Assembly: GCA_910587105.1 (NCBI GenBank)
Contig: CAJUMB010000061.1
Location: 1-20,128 of the forward strand
Source of the DNA: an uncultured Lachnospiraceae bacterium
GTDB lineage: Bacteria; Bacillota; Clostridia; Lachnospirales; Lachnospiraceae
Reading direction: 5' to 3'
DNA: 20,128 nt
Shown piece by piece: positions 7,510 to 15,440 of this stretch. The notes below the pieces were generated by a model. The model searched no databases, was not told the origin of the DNA, and saw only the letters and a program-made list of their open reading frames with translations. Every line of letters starts with the position of its first letter. The first letter of the stretch is position 1. A program made the position numbers and the translations under genes.

Positions 7510-7519
7510 AATACAAGAT
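7510..7519 (+). promoter_or_regulatory. Candidate operator AATACAAGAT just downstream of the operon promoter
   Basis: This is an exact ten-base copy of the motif at 7217-7226, placed about 8 bases past the predicted operon transcript start, where a bound repressor would block elongation. It is one of three copies in the divergent region. Confidence 0.35.
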
Positions 7520-7598
7520 GTTCAAAAAGCAAGACAAGTAAAGGGATATATAAATAGGGCTTGTTTTTTGAAACGAGAGGAATGAAAGGAGAAAACGC

Positions 7599-8663
7599 AT
7601 GAAAAAGAAAGTTCTGGCAATTGTGATGGCACTGACCCTGGCTGTTTCCCTGACAGCATGTACATCCAGCAGTTCCACGGAGGATTCTGCAGGCTCTGCA
7701 GATACCACAAAGGCAGCCGAAGAAGAACCGGAAGAGGAAGAAGAAACCGCTGATGCAAAAGAAACTGACAGCGGAAGTAAGGGAACCATTCTGTTTTCCA
7801 CAAAAACAATCACAAATAATGAATTCCAGAGAATCATGGTTGAGAAATGCCAGGAGGTTGTTGAGGCAGCAGGTTACACATTTGAGCTTACTCTTTCCGG
7901 CGATGAGCTGACAGTTTCCAAACAGGTGGAGAACATTGAAAATGCTATTAATAAAGGTGTTGACGGCATTATTGTAGCTCCTATGGATGGAAGTTCCCTG
8001 ATTCCGGCACTGCAGAAGGCGAAAGATGCCGACATTCCAGTAATCATTGCCGACGCTTCCCTGGATGAAGGAAACGACGATTTGTTTATGGCTCATATTG
8101 TTTCTAACAACATTGCTATCGGACGTGAGGCAGGACAACAGATGGCAAAGGCTATTGGAGAAAAAGGCAAGGTTTGTGTAGTCCGGGGCGCTGCAGGTGC
8201 TATGGGCAGCGAGCTTCGCTCCCAGGGCTTTGAGGAAGCCATTGCTGAGTATCCGGACATTGAGATTGTAAACGAGCAGCTTGGCAATTGGCTCAGTGAT
8301 GTTGCTATGCAGGTGACAGAGAACATGCTTACATCAGATCCAGACATGGATGGCATCTTCCTCTGCTCTGACGGTATGCTTTCAGGCGTTATTTCCGGTG
8401 TTCAGAATAAAGGGCTGGATCCTTCCCAGCTGTGTATCGTTTCTGTAGACGGAAATATTTCCGCTCTGGATGCCATCAAAGATGGCACCTGCTATGGGTG
8501 CGTAGCCCAGTATCCGGCTAACATCGGCGAGATGTCTGCCAATACCATGATTGATGTCTTAAATGGAGACCTTGCAATTGAGGATGTTGAGGCAGAACAG
8601 GATTCCGGTTACTTCTTTATGTGCACAGATACCATTGAGGAATCTGAGTCTGTAGCATTCTAA
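7599..8663 (+). CDS. Sugar ABC transporter substrate-binding lipoprotein (RbsB-like)
   Basis: The 354-residue protein begins with a lipoprotein signal peptide: MKKK, a hydrophobic stretch, and the lipobox LTAC with the lipidated Cys at residue 21. A low-complexity acidic Ser/Glu-rich linker follows (about 22-62), tethering the binding domain to the outer face of the membrane. Residues about 65-350 form a type I periplasmic-binding domain of the ribose/galactose/inositol group (IVAPMDGSSLIPALQKAKDADIPVIIADAS, SVDGNISALDAIKDGTCYGCVAQYP). The ATG at 7599 follows AAAGGAG at 7585-7591. It is the first gene of the operon and delivers its ligand to the two permeases downstream. The ligand cannot be read from sequence; neighbouring IolG-like enzymes suggest a cyclitol or polyol. 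Confidence 0.92.
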   Translation: MKKKVLAIVMALTLAVSLTACTSSSSTEDSAGSADTTKAAEEEPEEEEETADAKETDSGSKGTILFSTKTITNNEFQRIMVEKCQEVVEAAGYTFELTLSGDELTVSKQVENIENAINKGVDGIIVAPMDGSSLIPALQKAKDADIPVIIADASLDEGNDDLFMAHIVSNNIAIGREAGQQMAKAIGEKGKVCVVRGAAGAMGSELRSQGFEEAIAEYPDIEIVNEQLGNWLSDVAMQVTENMLTSDPDMDGIFLCSDGMLSGVISGVQNKGLDPSQLCIVSVDGNISALDAIKDGTCYGCVAQYPANIGEMSANTMIDVLNGDLAIEDVEAEQDSGYFFMCTDTIEESESVAF

Positions 8664-8687
8664 AAAAGACAGTATCTGATAATATAG

Positions 8688-8786
8688 AGCTCTGGCAGGA
8701 GTGCAGCACACCGATTCGTAGACACTCTCTATGTGCCTGACATTTGAGTATCTGACGAAATGGTGCAGCAGTGCCCTGCCAGGGCT
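8688..8786 (+). promoter_or_regulatory. Large stem-loop between binding protein and permease
   Basis: AGCTCTGGCAGG (8688-8699) pairs with CCTGCCAGGGCT (8775-8786) over 12 bp with one G-U pair, enclosing 75 bases. It is not followed by a strong T-run, so it is not a typical full terminator. Structures at this place in sugar ABC operons often protect the binding-protein mRNA or lower read-through so that the binding protein is made in excess; that role is inferred here. Confidence 0.45.
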
Positions 8787-8827
8787 TTATGACTTTATAA
8801 GATAAATGGCAGAGGAAGAAATTGTGC

Positions 8828-8835
8828 AGAGGAGG
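8828..8835 (+). promoter_or_regulatory. Ribosome binding site that decides the first permease start
   Basis: AGAGGAGG lies nine bases before an in-frame GTG at 8845. The upstream in-frame ATG at 8806 has no binding site in front of it. The internal GTG is therefore the better start. Confidence 0.55.
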
Positions 8836-8844
8836 CGGAAATTC

Positions 8845-9798
8845 GTGCAGAAAAATAAGATTAAGACAAAATATATTGTCTATTTGGTGATGGTGGCTGC
8901 GGTATGTATTTTCGGCAGCCGGATTCCTGGATTTTTCACTGTAAAAAATATTTTAAATGTTACCCGTCAGGCATCCACGATTGCAATCTGTGCACTGGCA
9001 ATGACACTGGTTCTGATTATCCGGGGAATCGACCTTGGAACCGGAGGAGTTATGGCTTTTTGCGCTATGGTAAGCGGATTTATGATGCTCAGCGGTGTCA
9101 GTGTTTTTATCGCCATGCTTTCAGGAGCTCTGGCAGGGCTGTTAATCGGAATCGTAAATGGAGTGCTTGTTTCGAAAATCAGTATTCCGCCGTTCATCGC
9201 CACTTATGTGACAGGGCAGATTACCCTTGGGCTTGCGCTGGTAGTGGGAAAGGGAAGCTCTATCAGCGGCATGCCGAAACTGTATGTGGCAATCGGCAAC
9301 AGTCTGTTTTTGAATATTCCCATCAATACATGGATCATGATTGTACTGCTTGTGGTTACCTCTGTGATTCTGAAATATACCCGTATGGGAAAACATATTT
9401 ATGCCCTCGGTGGGAACGAAAATGTGGTTAAGACGGAGGGAATTAACCCCGACACCATTAAAATTTTTTCTTTTGCTCTTTGCGGGCTGTATTCTTCCAT
9501 TGCGGGTATTCTGCTTTCTGCACAGATGGCAACAGTTCATCCTACACAAGGGGCTTCCTATCAGCTTGATGCGGTAGCGGCTTCTCTTGTAGGCGGCGTA
9601 AGCATGCTGGGCGGTGAAGGAGCTGCCTGGATGTCGGTTCTCGGAGCTCTGATCATTGGTTTCCTTCGAAACGGTCTGGATATGCTGGCAATCGACCCAT
9701 TTTACCAGAATCTGTTTATCGGTGCAGCTATTATTTTTGTGGTTGGCGTCAGTGTATTCAATAAAAATAAAGAACTTGAAAAAGCGAAAGTATTCTAA
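8845..9798 (+). CDS. Sugar ABC transporter permease (RbsC family), first of two
   Basis: This integral membrane protein has 317 residues from the GTG at 8845 (330 if the ATG at 8806 is used) and the features of the BPD_transp_2 (RbsC/XylH) family. There are many hydrophobic segments, the signature IIRGIDLGTGGVMAFCAMVSG, and VGGVSMLGGEGAAWMSVLGALIIGFLRNGLDML in the last third, which includes the loop contacting the ATPase. With the second permease it should form a heterodimeric channel for the compound brought by the binding protein. The GTG is chosen because of the strong AGAGGAGG ahead of it. The extra residues from the ATG would be charged (EEEIVQRRRK) and could be a cytoplasmic tail, so the longer form is possible. 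Confidence 0.88.
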   Translation: MQKNKIKTKYIVYLVMVAAVCIFGSRIPGFFTVKNILNVTRQASTIAICALAMTLVLIIRGIDLGTGGVMAFCAMVSGFMMLSGVSVFIAMLSGALAGLLIGIVNGVLVSKISIPPFIATYVTGQITLGLALVVGKGSSISGMPKLYVAIGNSLFLNIPINTWIMIVLLVVTSVILKYTRMGKHIYALGGNENVVKTEGINPDTIKIFSFALCGLYSSIAGILLSAQMATVHPTQGASYQLDAVAASLVGGVSMLGGEGAAWMSVLGALIIGFLRNGLDMLAIDPFYQNLFIGAAIIFVVGVSVFNKNKELEKAKVF

Positions 9799-9834
9799 CT
9801 ATTGACAGCGGAAACAATAGATTTGCAAATAGAA

Positions 9835-9853
9835 CAGGCAGAAAATCTGTCTG
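9835..9853 (+). promoter_or_regulatory. Small stem-loop between the two permease genes
   Basis: CAGGCAGA (9835-9842) and TCTGTCTG (9846-9853) can pair over 8 bp with one G-U pair around a three-base loop. It sits ten bases before the ribosome binding site of the second permease. A perfect palindrome ATTTGCAAAT lies just before it. Any role in tuning translation is a guess. Confidence 0.25.
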
Positions 9854-9877
9854 GAAGAATAATTTGGAGGATAACAA

Positions 9878-10867
9878 ATGGCTGCAACAAATGCAAAGAC
9901 TGCACAGGAAATAACTGGAAAGCAGCGGACAAGGAATTTTGCTAAAAAATATGGAAATGTCATTATATTTGCCTGTGTGTTTCTGGCAGGCATTATTGCC
10001 AGACCGGCGGCCTTCCTGAGTCTGAATAATATCATCGGAATTATTTCCCAGGCTGCAATTGCGGCAATCTGCTGTCTGGGCATGACATTTGTGCTTATGA
10101 CCGGCGGTATCGATCTTTCTGTAGGCTATGTACTTGGCTTTTGTACTTACATCTTTGGATGGTCCACAGTAACAGCAGGACTCCCGGTTATTGCAGGTAT
10201 TCTTCTTACCCTGGCTGTGGGTGCGGTCTGTGGGCTGCTCAACGGTATACTGGTTCAGGTATTTAAGATACCGGCTTTTATTGTTACCCTTGGTACCGGC
10301 TACATTGTTTACGGGATTGCGCAGATTGTCAGCAGCGGTTCCGCGATTACACCCCTTCCGGATTCTATGCTTGCCGTGTCCAGAACTAACATTCTTGGGC
10401 TGAATTCCGTCGTATGGTTTATGATTCTGGCAACAATTGCCGCATACTTTATTCTGCATAAATCCACATTCGGACGGGCCCTGACCTCTGTCGGCCTGAA
10501 TAAAGAAGCCAGTGCCCTGTCGGGAATCAATGTTTCTTTTACCACCATCATGGTATATGTGATCTGCGGAACCCTGACGGCTCTCGGAGCAGTTCTGATG
10601 GCGGCGAGGGTGAATAACTGTGTAGTTACCATGGGCGGCACAGATTTTACCTTTACCGCCATCACTGCGGCTGTGCTTGGCGGTGCAAGCCTGTTCGGCG
10701 GTATCGGTACAGCTTGGGGCTCTCTTCTGGGTGTATTTACCATCTACATGATTCAGAACATTCTCGGAATCCTTGGAGTGAACTTCTACATGTATACAGC
10801 AGTGCAGAGTATTATCATTCTGGCCGCAATTATCTTTGAGAATGTTAAGAACAGACTGCTGCAGTAA
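9878..10867 (+). CDS. Sugar ABC transporter permease (RbsC family), second of two
   Basis: The product is a 329-residue membrane protein of the same family as the preceding gene but clearly different in sequence. It carries CLGMTFVLMTGGIDLSVGYVLGFC near 65-88, matching the RbsC signature closely, and VLGGASLFGGIGTAWGSLLGVF in the ATPase-contact region. About eight to ten hydrophobic segments are visible. The N-terminal 25 residues are hydrophilic and cytoplasmic. The ATG at 9878 follows GGAGG at 9865-9869. Two separate permeases suggest a heterodimeric channel; most ribose-type systems use one permease twice, while autoinducer-2-like and some inositol/xylose-like systems have two. Fifteen bases separate it from the ATPase gene. 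Confidence 0.9.
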   Translation: MAATNAKTAQEITGKQRTRNFAKKYGNVIIFACVFLAGIIARPAAFLSLNNIIGIISQAAIAAICCLGMTFVLMTGGIDLSVGYVLGFCTYIFGWSTVTAGLPVIAGILLTLAVGAVCGLLNGILVQVFKIPAFIVTLGTGYIVYGIAQIVSSGSAITPLPDSMLAVSRTNILGLNSVVWFMILATIAAYFILHKSTFGRALTSVGLNKEASALSGINVSFTTIMVYVICGTLTALGAVLMAARVNNCVVTMGGTDFTFTAITAAVLGGASLFGGIGTAWGSLLGVFTIYMIQNILGILGVNFYMYTAVQSIIILAAIIFENVKNRLLQ

Positions 10868-10882
10868 AGGAGGGGGCGCAAA

Positions 10883-12394
10883 ATGGAAAAAATATTGGAG
10901 ATGAAGAATATCACAAAGTATATCTTTGATGAATATGGGAAAAAGATCAGCGGCACCACGGTAAAAATCCTGAAAGATGTAAATTTTGACCTGAAAAAGG
11001 GGGAGGTTCACGTTCTTGTAGGAGAAAACGGTGCAGGAAAGTCCACATTGATGAAAATTCTCGGCGGAAATATTCCGGCAGATGAAGGGGAAATGCTTCT
11101 GTGCGGACAGCCTTATGTTGTAAAGGGGCCCAAAGAGGCCAGGGAAAAAGGGGTTGCTTTTGTGCATCAAGAGCTGAATCTCTGTCTGAATTTGGATATT
11201 GCGCACAATATTTTCCTTGGAAGGGAACCGAAAAAGAATGGCTTTGTGGATCACAAAACCATTTATCAGAAAAGCAGGGAGTATTTGGATGAGTTTGGCT
11301 TTACAGATATCAATCCGAAGACCATGGTACGAAATCTCTCCACAGCCCGCCAGCAGGTGGTAGAGATCGTAAAAGCGCTGTCCTATGATTCCCAGATTCT
11401 GATTATGGATGAGCCCACAGCTTCCCTGACCTCCAGTGAGATTGACCATCTGTTCGGCCTGATCCGTGATCTGAAGTCCAGAGGGGTCAGCATTATCTAC
11501 ATCTCTCACCGTATGGATGAATTGAAGATTGTGGGGGACAGGCTTACCGTTCTCCGGGACGGCCAGTCTATTGAGACCATTGCCATGGAGGATTATGATC
11601 AGGATTATGTAGTAAAGCAGATGGTTGGGCGCACCATTACCAATATGTTCAACTGTACACATGAAATTGCAGATGAGGATATTCTGAAAATCAGTGACTT
11701 TAAGATCGGGCCTGACACAGAGCCGGTGAACATGCATGTGAAGAAAGGGGAGATCGTGGGACTTGGGGGCTTGGTCGGCTCCGGGAGGTCGGAACTTGCC
11801 CGGGGTATTTTCGGTGTAAGGACGTATTTTGGCGGTAAAATTATTTACAAAGGAAAGGAATACGTAAATCCCACAGCTGAAAAATCCATAGCAGACGGTA
11901 TTGCCTATCTTTCAGAGGACAGGAAGATTGACGGCCTGGTGACTGAAAAGGATATCAAAGAGAATATTTCTATGGCATCCATCAGAAAACTGTTTAGGAA
12001 TCATGTGATCAATAACCGTCTGGAACGGCAGCGGGCAGTAGAAAAGATTCAGGAGCTGAATGTGGTCTGCCGAAGCATGGAGCAGCTGGTCAGCACACTC
12101 TCAGGAGGAAATCAGCAGAAGGTGCTGTTTGGAAAATGGCTGGAGAGCAGACCGGATCTTCTGATTCTGGACGAGCCCACCAGAGGCATTGATATTAATG
12201 CAAAAGCAGAGATTTATGAGATTATGGATAATATTGCAAAGCAGGGGGTTGGTATTATTATGATTTCCTCTGAGCTTCCGGAGCTGATCGGTATGAGTGA
12301 CAGAATCTATGTTATGCGAAGGGGTTCCATCTCTCTGGAAATTGACAGGAAAGAGGACATGACACAGGAGAAAATTCTTGCCAGTACATTGTAA
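10883..12394 (+). CDS. Sugar ABC transporter double ATPase (RbsA/MglA type)
   Basis: The 503-residue protein contains two fused nucleotide-binding domains that power the two permeases from the cytoplasmic side. The first (about 1-245) has Walker A GENGAGKST at 47-55, signature LSTARQQ at 152-158 and Walker B IMDEPTASL at 174-182. The second (about 255-500) has the degenerate Walker A GLVGSGRSEL at 296-305, where Lys is replaced by Arg, signature LSGGNQQK at 416-423 and DEPTRGID at 430-437. The degenerate second Walker A is normal for this family and means one ATP site is weak. A strong AGGAGGGGG lies before the ATG. This completes a CUT2-type importer, which transports monosaccharides or cyclitols, not oligosaccharides, in most known cases. 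Confidence 0.94.
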   Translation: MEKILEMKNITKYIFDEYGKKISGTTVKILKDVNFDLKKGEVHVLVGENGAGKSTLMKILGGNIPADEGEMLLCGQPYVVKGPKEAREKGVAFVHQELNLCLNLDIAHNIFLGREPKKNGFVDHKTIYQKSREYLDEFGFTDINPKTMVRNLSTARQQVVEIVKALSYDSQILIMDEPTASLTSSEIDHLFGLIRDLKSRGVSIIYISHRMDELKIVGDRLTVLRDGQSIETIAMEDYDQDYVVKQMVGRTITNMFNCTHEIADEDILKISDFKIGPDTEPVNMHVKKGEIVGLGGLVGSGRSELARGIFGVRTYFGGKIIYKGKEYVNPTAEKSIADGIAYLSEDRKIDGLVTEKDIKENISMASIRKLFRNHVINNRLERQRAVEKIQELNVVCRSMEQLVSTLSGGNQQKVLFGKWLESRPDLLILDEPTRGIDINAKAEIYEIMDNIAKQGVGIIMISSELPELIGMSDRIYVMRRGSISLEIDRKEDMTQEKILASTL

Positions 12395-12466
12395 AGGAAA
12401 AAGTCCAGACTCTGGCTGTGAAGTGCTGGTTTGTAATGGTTAAATGGTTGAGGAGGTAAGGAGCAG

Positions 12467-13477
12467 ATGATTCAATTAGGCTTGATTGGAGCAGGCGGGA
12501 TTGGCCGTATGCATACAGATATTATTATGGGGCAGATTCCGGGAGCAGAGATTACAGCTGTGAATGATATCAGCAGGGAGAATATGAAAAAGGTTACGGA
12601 TCAGTATCCGTCAGTAAAAGTTTTTGATGATCCCCATGAACTGATTCAGTCGCCGCTTGTAGATGCAGTGATTGTGACAACCTGGGACAGAACCCATGAG
12701 GAATTTGTTATTTCCGCTATTAAGGCAGGAAAGTATGTTTTTTGTGAGAAACCTCTTGCTGATACGGCTGAAGCATGTGTGCGTATGATGAATGAGGAGA
12801 TGGCAGCAGGAAAGAAGTATCTGACAGTAGGCTTTATGCGCCGTTATGACAGAGGATATGTTCAGGTAAAGGAAGCCATTGACAGCGGCTGTATCGGAGC
12901 TCCGCTTCTTTTGCATGAACAGCATAGAAATGCCCATCCCACAGGGGAGAAGCACACAACGGATATGTCGGCAAACGGGGCCCTGGTACATGAATTTGAT
13001 ATTACCAGATGGCTGACAGGGGATGAGTATGATACCGCACAGCTGATCTGTCCCAAAAGCACCAGGAATGCAGACCCGGACCTGATTGACCCCCAGATGG
13101 TGATTCTCCGTACAAAGACAGGGATTCATGCGGATCTTGAAATTTATATGAACTGTATCTATGGCTATGATATTCACTGTGAGGTAGTTGGAGAAAAAGG
13201 GACTGCTTCTCTGCCGGATCTGTCCAACGCCATGGTCCGTGGGGATGGGGTACGCGGGTACAAGATTGAGCCTGTATGGATTGACAGGTTTGCGGATGCG
13301 TATGCTGCTGAAATGCGGGACTGGGTTATATGCGTGGAGAGTGGACGGCTGACAGGCCCGGATGCATGGGATGGCTATGCGGCGTCAGCCACAGCCGAAG
13401 CCTGTACAAAATCCCGTTTGTCAGGCGGTGAAATCGTGAAAGTGGAAATGATTGACAAGCCGGAATTTTATGATTAG
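12467..13477 (+). CDS. IolG-like Gfo/Idh/MocA dehydrogenase, copy 1 (catalytic Asp missing)
   Basis: This 336-residue enzyme of the inositol 2-dehydrogenase branch would normally oxidise a ring hydroxyl of myo-inositol or a related polyol with NAD. The Rossmann motif GAGGIG is at 8-13, the acidic residue after strand two (ND at 33-34) fits NAD, and EKPLA has the catalytic Lys at 95. GFMRRYDRGY, HRNAH, HEFDITRWL and the ending PEFYD follow the IolG pattern closely. Compared with the Lys97/Asp172/His176 triad of the Bacillus enzyme, Lys95 and His175 are present but the Asp position is Gly171. The start follows GAGGAGGT. It is 72 bases after the ATPase gene and heads the enzyme part of the operon. 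The substrate may therefore differ from myo-inositol. Confidence 0.82.
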   Translation: MIQLGLIGAGGIGRMHTDIIMGQIPGAEITAVNDISRENMKKVTDQYPSVKVFDDPHELIQSPLVDAVIVTTWDRTHEEFVISAIKAGKYVFCEKPLADTAEACVRMMNEEMAAGKKYLTVGFMRRYDRGYVQVKEAIDSGCIGAPLLLHEQHRNAHPTGEKHTTDMSANGALVHEFDITRWLTGDEYDTAQLICPKSTRNADPDLIDPQMVILRTKTGIHADLEIYMNCIYGYDIHCEVVGEKGTASLPDLSNAMVRGDGVRGYKIEPVWIDRFADAYAAEMRDWVICVESGRLTGPDAWDGYAASATAEACTKSRLSGGEIVKVEMIDKPEFYD

Positions 13478-13506
13478 AGCATGAAGTGATTAGGAGGCAT
13501 AAGTTT

Positions 13507-13518
13507 ATGAGAGGATGA
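13507..13518 (+). other. Three-codon micro-frame overlapping the isomerase start
   Basis: The best ribosome binding site of this gap, AGGAGG at 13492-13497, is nine bases before ATG AGA GGA TGA (Met-Arg-Gly-stop). Its stop codon overlaps the ATG of the isomerase gene (ATGA at 13515-13518). This arrangement would let ribosomes stop and restart on the gene. Whether it is translated is unknown. Confidence 0.3.
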
Positions 13519-14366
13519 TAGAGAATATGAAAGAATACAATTGGAAAAAATACAAGCTGGCAGTACCAGAGTGGTGTATACCCGGGGATTCCATCTTCGG
13601 GATCCGCATGGCCTCGGAGATGGGGCTGGACGGAGTGCAGATTGAGGCAGGATGGCCTGAGACAGGATTTAAACTTTCCCATAAAAGAGTGAGGGATCTG
13701 TATGTGGAAACTGCCGGAAATTATAATATGGAACTGATATCCATTGTCATGAATGATCTGAACAATCATGGGCTTAGAAATGGACGCGGCACCAAAAACG
13801 GGGATACCGCTTATGAGCATCTGGATATCGCTCTCTATGCGGCGGCGGACATGGGGATTGATACCTTAATGATTCCACATTTTCTGGACAATGATATCCA
13901 CAGTGAACAGGACAGGGAAAATGTAATCGCTGCCCTTGCGTATGCCTGCGATGAGGCGGCGAAGGCGGGGATTGTTATTGCCATGGAGACAGCGGTGGAG
14001 TCGGATGAGTTTATACAGCTGGCAAAAGATGTGGGCAGGGAAAATATGACCCTGTTCTATGACTCCCAGAATTATATGTGTTTCCGGGGTTATAATCCTA
14101 TGGATCATCTTCCCAAGGTATATCCATATATGTGTAATCAGCTTCATGTCAAAGACGGAATTGGCCAGGCATACAGCAGCAAATGCCTGGGAGAGGGGGA
14201 TTCTCATTTTGAAGAACAGATTGCCTGGCTGAAGGCCCATGAATATGAAGGGTGGTTTGTTTTTGAAAATTATTATTCTCAGCTGCCCCTTCGAAAGGAA
14301 GCAGCCGATCCCATGGATCTGCTCCGCAAGGATATCAATAAGCTGAAAGCAGAGTTAAGCAAGTGA
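13515..14366 (+). CDS. TIM-barrel sugar isomerase/epimerase (xylose-isomerase-like)
   Basis: The product is a 283-residue cytoplasmic enzyme of the AP-endonuclease-2/xylose-isomerase-like TIM-barrel family, to which inosose isomerase IolI, inosose dehydratase IolE, IolO and tagatose epimerases belong. The divalent metal ligands expected of the family are visible: E158 in AMETAV, D183 in FYDSQN, H211 in QLHVKD and E251 in VFENYY. It would isomerise or epimerise a keto-sugar or inosose made by the neighbouring dehydrogenases. The start at 13515 overlaps a micro-frame that has the better ribosome binding site; an ATG at 13527 is also possible and would drop four residues. It is the only gene in the enzyme part without a second copy. 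Whether it is an isomerase, epimerase or dehydratase cannot be settled from sequence. Confidence 0.8.
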   Translation: MIENMKEYNWKKYKLAVPEWCIPGDSIFGIRMASEMGLDGVQIEAGWPETGFKLSHKRVRDLYVETAGNYNMELISIVMNDLNNHGLRNGRGTKNGDTAYEHLDIALYAAADMGIDTLMIPHFLDNDIHSEQDRENVIAALAYACDEAAKAGIVIAMETAVESDEFIQLAKDVGRENMTLFYDSQNYMCFRGYNPMDHLPKVYPYMCNQLHVKDGIGQAYSSKCLGEGDSHFEEQIAWLKAHEYEGWFVFENYYSQLPLRKEAADPMDLLRKDINKLKAELSK

Positions 14367-14399
14367 GGAACTGTATGTAAATAAACGGTGGGGTGGGAA

Positions 14400-15428
14400 A
14401 TGACCAGACAAATGAAAGCGGCAGTGTTTGCCGGAAATGGAATTGTCAATATCAAAGATGTGCCGGTGCCCCAGATTACGCGGCCGGATGATGTGATCAT
14501 AAAAGTAAAGGCCTGCGGTATCTGCGGAAGTGATCTCCATGTGCTGAGTGTGCCGCCGGGACAGTACGCAGAACCCGGCACCATCCTGGGCCATGAGTTT
14601 ACAGGCATTGTGGAAGCGGTGGGGCCGGAGGTAACCAGTGTGAAGGCGGGAGACAAAGTTGTTGCAGAGCCCAACGTGCGCTGCGGAATCTGCCCGGAAT
14701 GCCGCAGGGGTAATTTTAATCTATGCCGCAATGCAGTCAATACCGGGCAGCACAGAGACGGCGCATTTGCCCAATATTGCCGGATGCCGGAAAAGCAGTT
14801 GTATCTTGTTCCACAGAATATGCCAGATCATCTGGCGGCTCTGGCGGAACCGCTGGCCTGTGTGATGAACGGCATGCAGAGAATCAATCCCCGGCCGTCA
14901 GAGAAAGTGATTGTTTTCGGAGCAGGGGCAATTGGGCTGTTCTTTGTAAAAGCTCTGAGGCGGCATGGGGTAAAAGATATTATGGCTGCGGAAACTATGA
15001 AATCCAGAGCGGCAGATGCCGGAAAAGCCGGTGCGGATATAGTGGTGAACCCAATGACAGATGATATCGCTTCTATTATGGAAGAAAATTGGGGAGGTCT
15101 GGCAGATATAGCAATTGACGCGGTGGGAGCGGGAGTTATTTTGGAACAGATGATCAATCTTGTGAACTGTGGTTCCAGAATCTTGATCTTCGGCCAGAAT
15201 ATGACGCAGAAATCTACCATTCGTCCAGGGGATATCAATAACAGGGAGCTGACAATCACAGCCGCATTGAGTACGAAAAACAGTTTTCTTCCCGCTATCA
15301 ATCTGTTGCTGGATTCCTCTCTGAAATTTGAGGAGCTTGTGACTCATACTGTGAAACTGGAAGACCTGGACAAAGGAATCGCCCTCATGCGGTCCCAAAA
15401 AGCAGTAAAAGTTATGGTGGAGCCGTAG
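14400..15428 (+). CDS. Zinc-dependent medium-chain dehydrogenase (sorbitol/threonine type), copy 1
   Basis: From the ATG at 14400 the protein has 342 residues. It is an alcohol/polyol dehydrogenase with catalytic zinc ligands C42 (in GICGSDLH), H65-E66 (GHEF) and E150 (AEPLAC). Structural zinc cysteines C95, C98, C101 and C109 are present, as is a GAGAIG nucleotide motif at 174-179. Glu198 at the end of strand two of the Rossmann fold suggests NAD. It should oxidise a secondary alcohol or reduce the matching ketone. GTG at 14388 in the same frame has no binding site, whereas GGGGTGGG lies just before 14400. It is close to the Thermotoga-type dehydrogenase IolM in kind and context, but this is an analogy. 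It is paralogous to the last gene of the operon. Confidence 0.87.
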   Translation: MTRQMKAAVFAGNGIVNIKDVPVPQITRPDDVIIKVKACGICGSDLHVLSVPPGQYAEPGTILGHEFTGIVEAVGPEVTSVKAGDKVVAEPNVRCGICPECRRGNFNLCRNAVNTGQHRDGAFAQYCRMPEKQLYLVPQNMPDHLAALAEPLACVMNGMQRINPRPSEKVIVFGAGAIGLFFVKALRRHGVKDIMAAETMKSRAADAGKAGADIVVNPMTDDIASIMEENWGGLADIAIDAVGAGVILEQMINLVNCGSRILIFGQNMTQKSTIRPGDINNRELTITAALSTKNSFLPAINLLLDSSLKFEELVTHTVKLEDLDKGIALMRSQKAVKVMVEP

Positions 15429-15440
15429 AGGAGGGCATTT

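Larger units (their letters stand above)
7129..7598. promoter_or_regulatory. Divergent control region between repressor and operon
   Basis: These 470 very AT-rich bases hold no convincing gene. An open frame at 7206-7415 begins with TTG, lacks a ribosome binding site and encodes a low-complexity Lys/Asn/Ile-rich chain. The region contains the repressor promoter, a candidate operon promoter and three copies of AATACAAGA or its complement (7217-7225, 7244-7252 inverted, 7510-7518). It also has an inverted GGCAAAAA/TTTTTGCC pair about 100 bases apart, of doubtful meaning. Confidence 0.7.

Noticed and set aside
7503..8138. A 211-codon minus-strand frame over the start of the binding-protein gene
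   Set aside because: The plus strand encodes a lipoprotein with a complete signal peptide. The antisense chain is Cys/Phe-rich noise caused by the acidic linker.
8671..8756. Direct repeat AGTATCTGA in the gap after the binding-protein gene
   Set aside because: Nine bases twice within 90 bases of gap is weak, with no further copies. The stem-loop explains the region better.
9758..11737. A 659-codon open frame on the minus strand
   Set aside because: It lies opposite the permease and ATPase genes, which have clear family motifs. Its translation is rich in His, Cys, Asn and Gln with no domain, and it has no ribosome binding site. It is a shadow frame.
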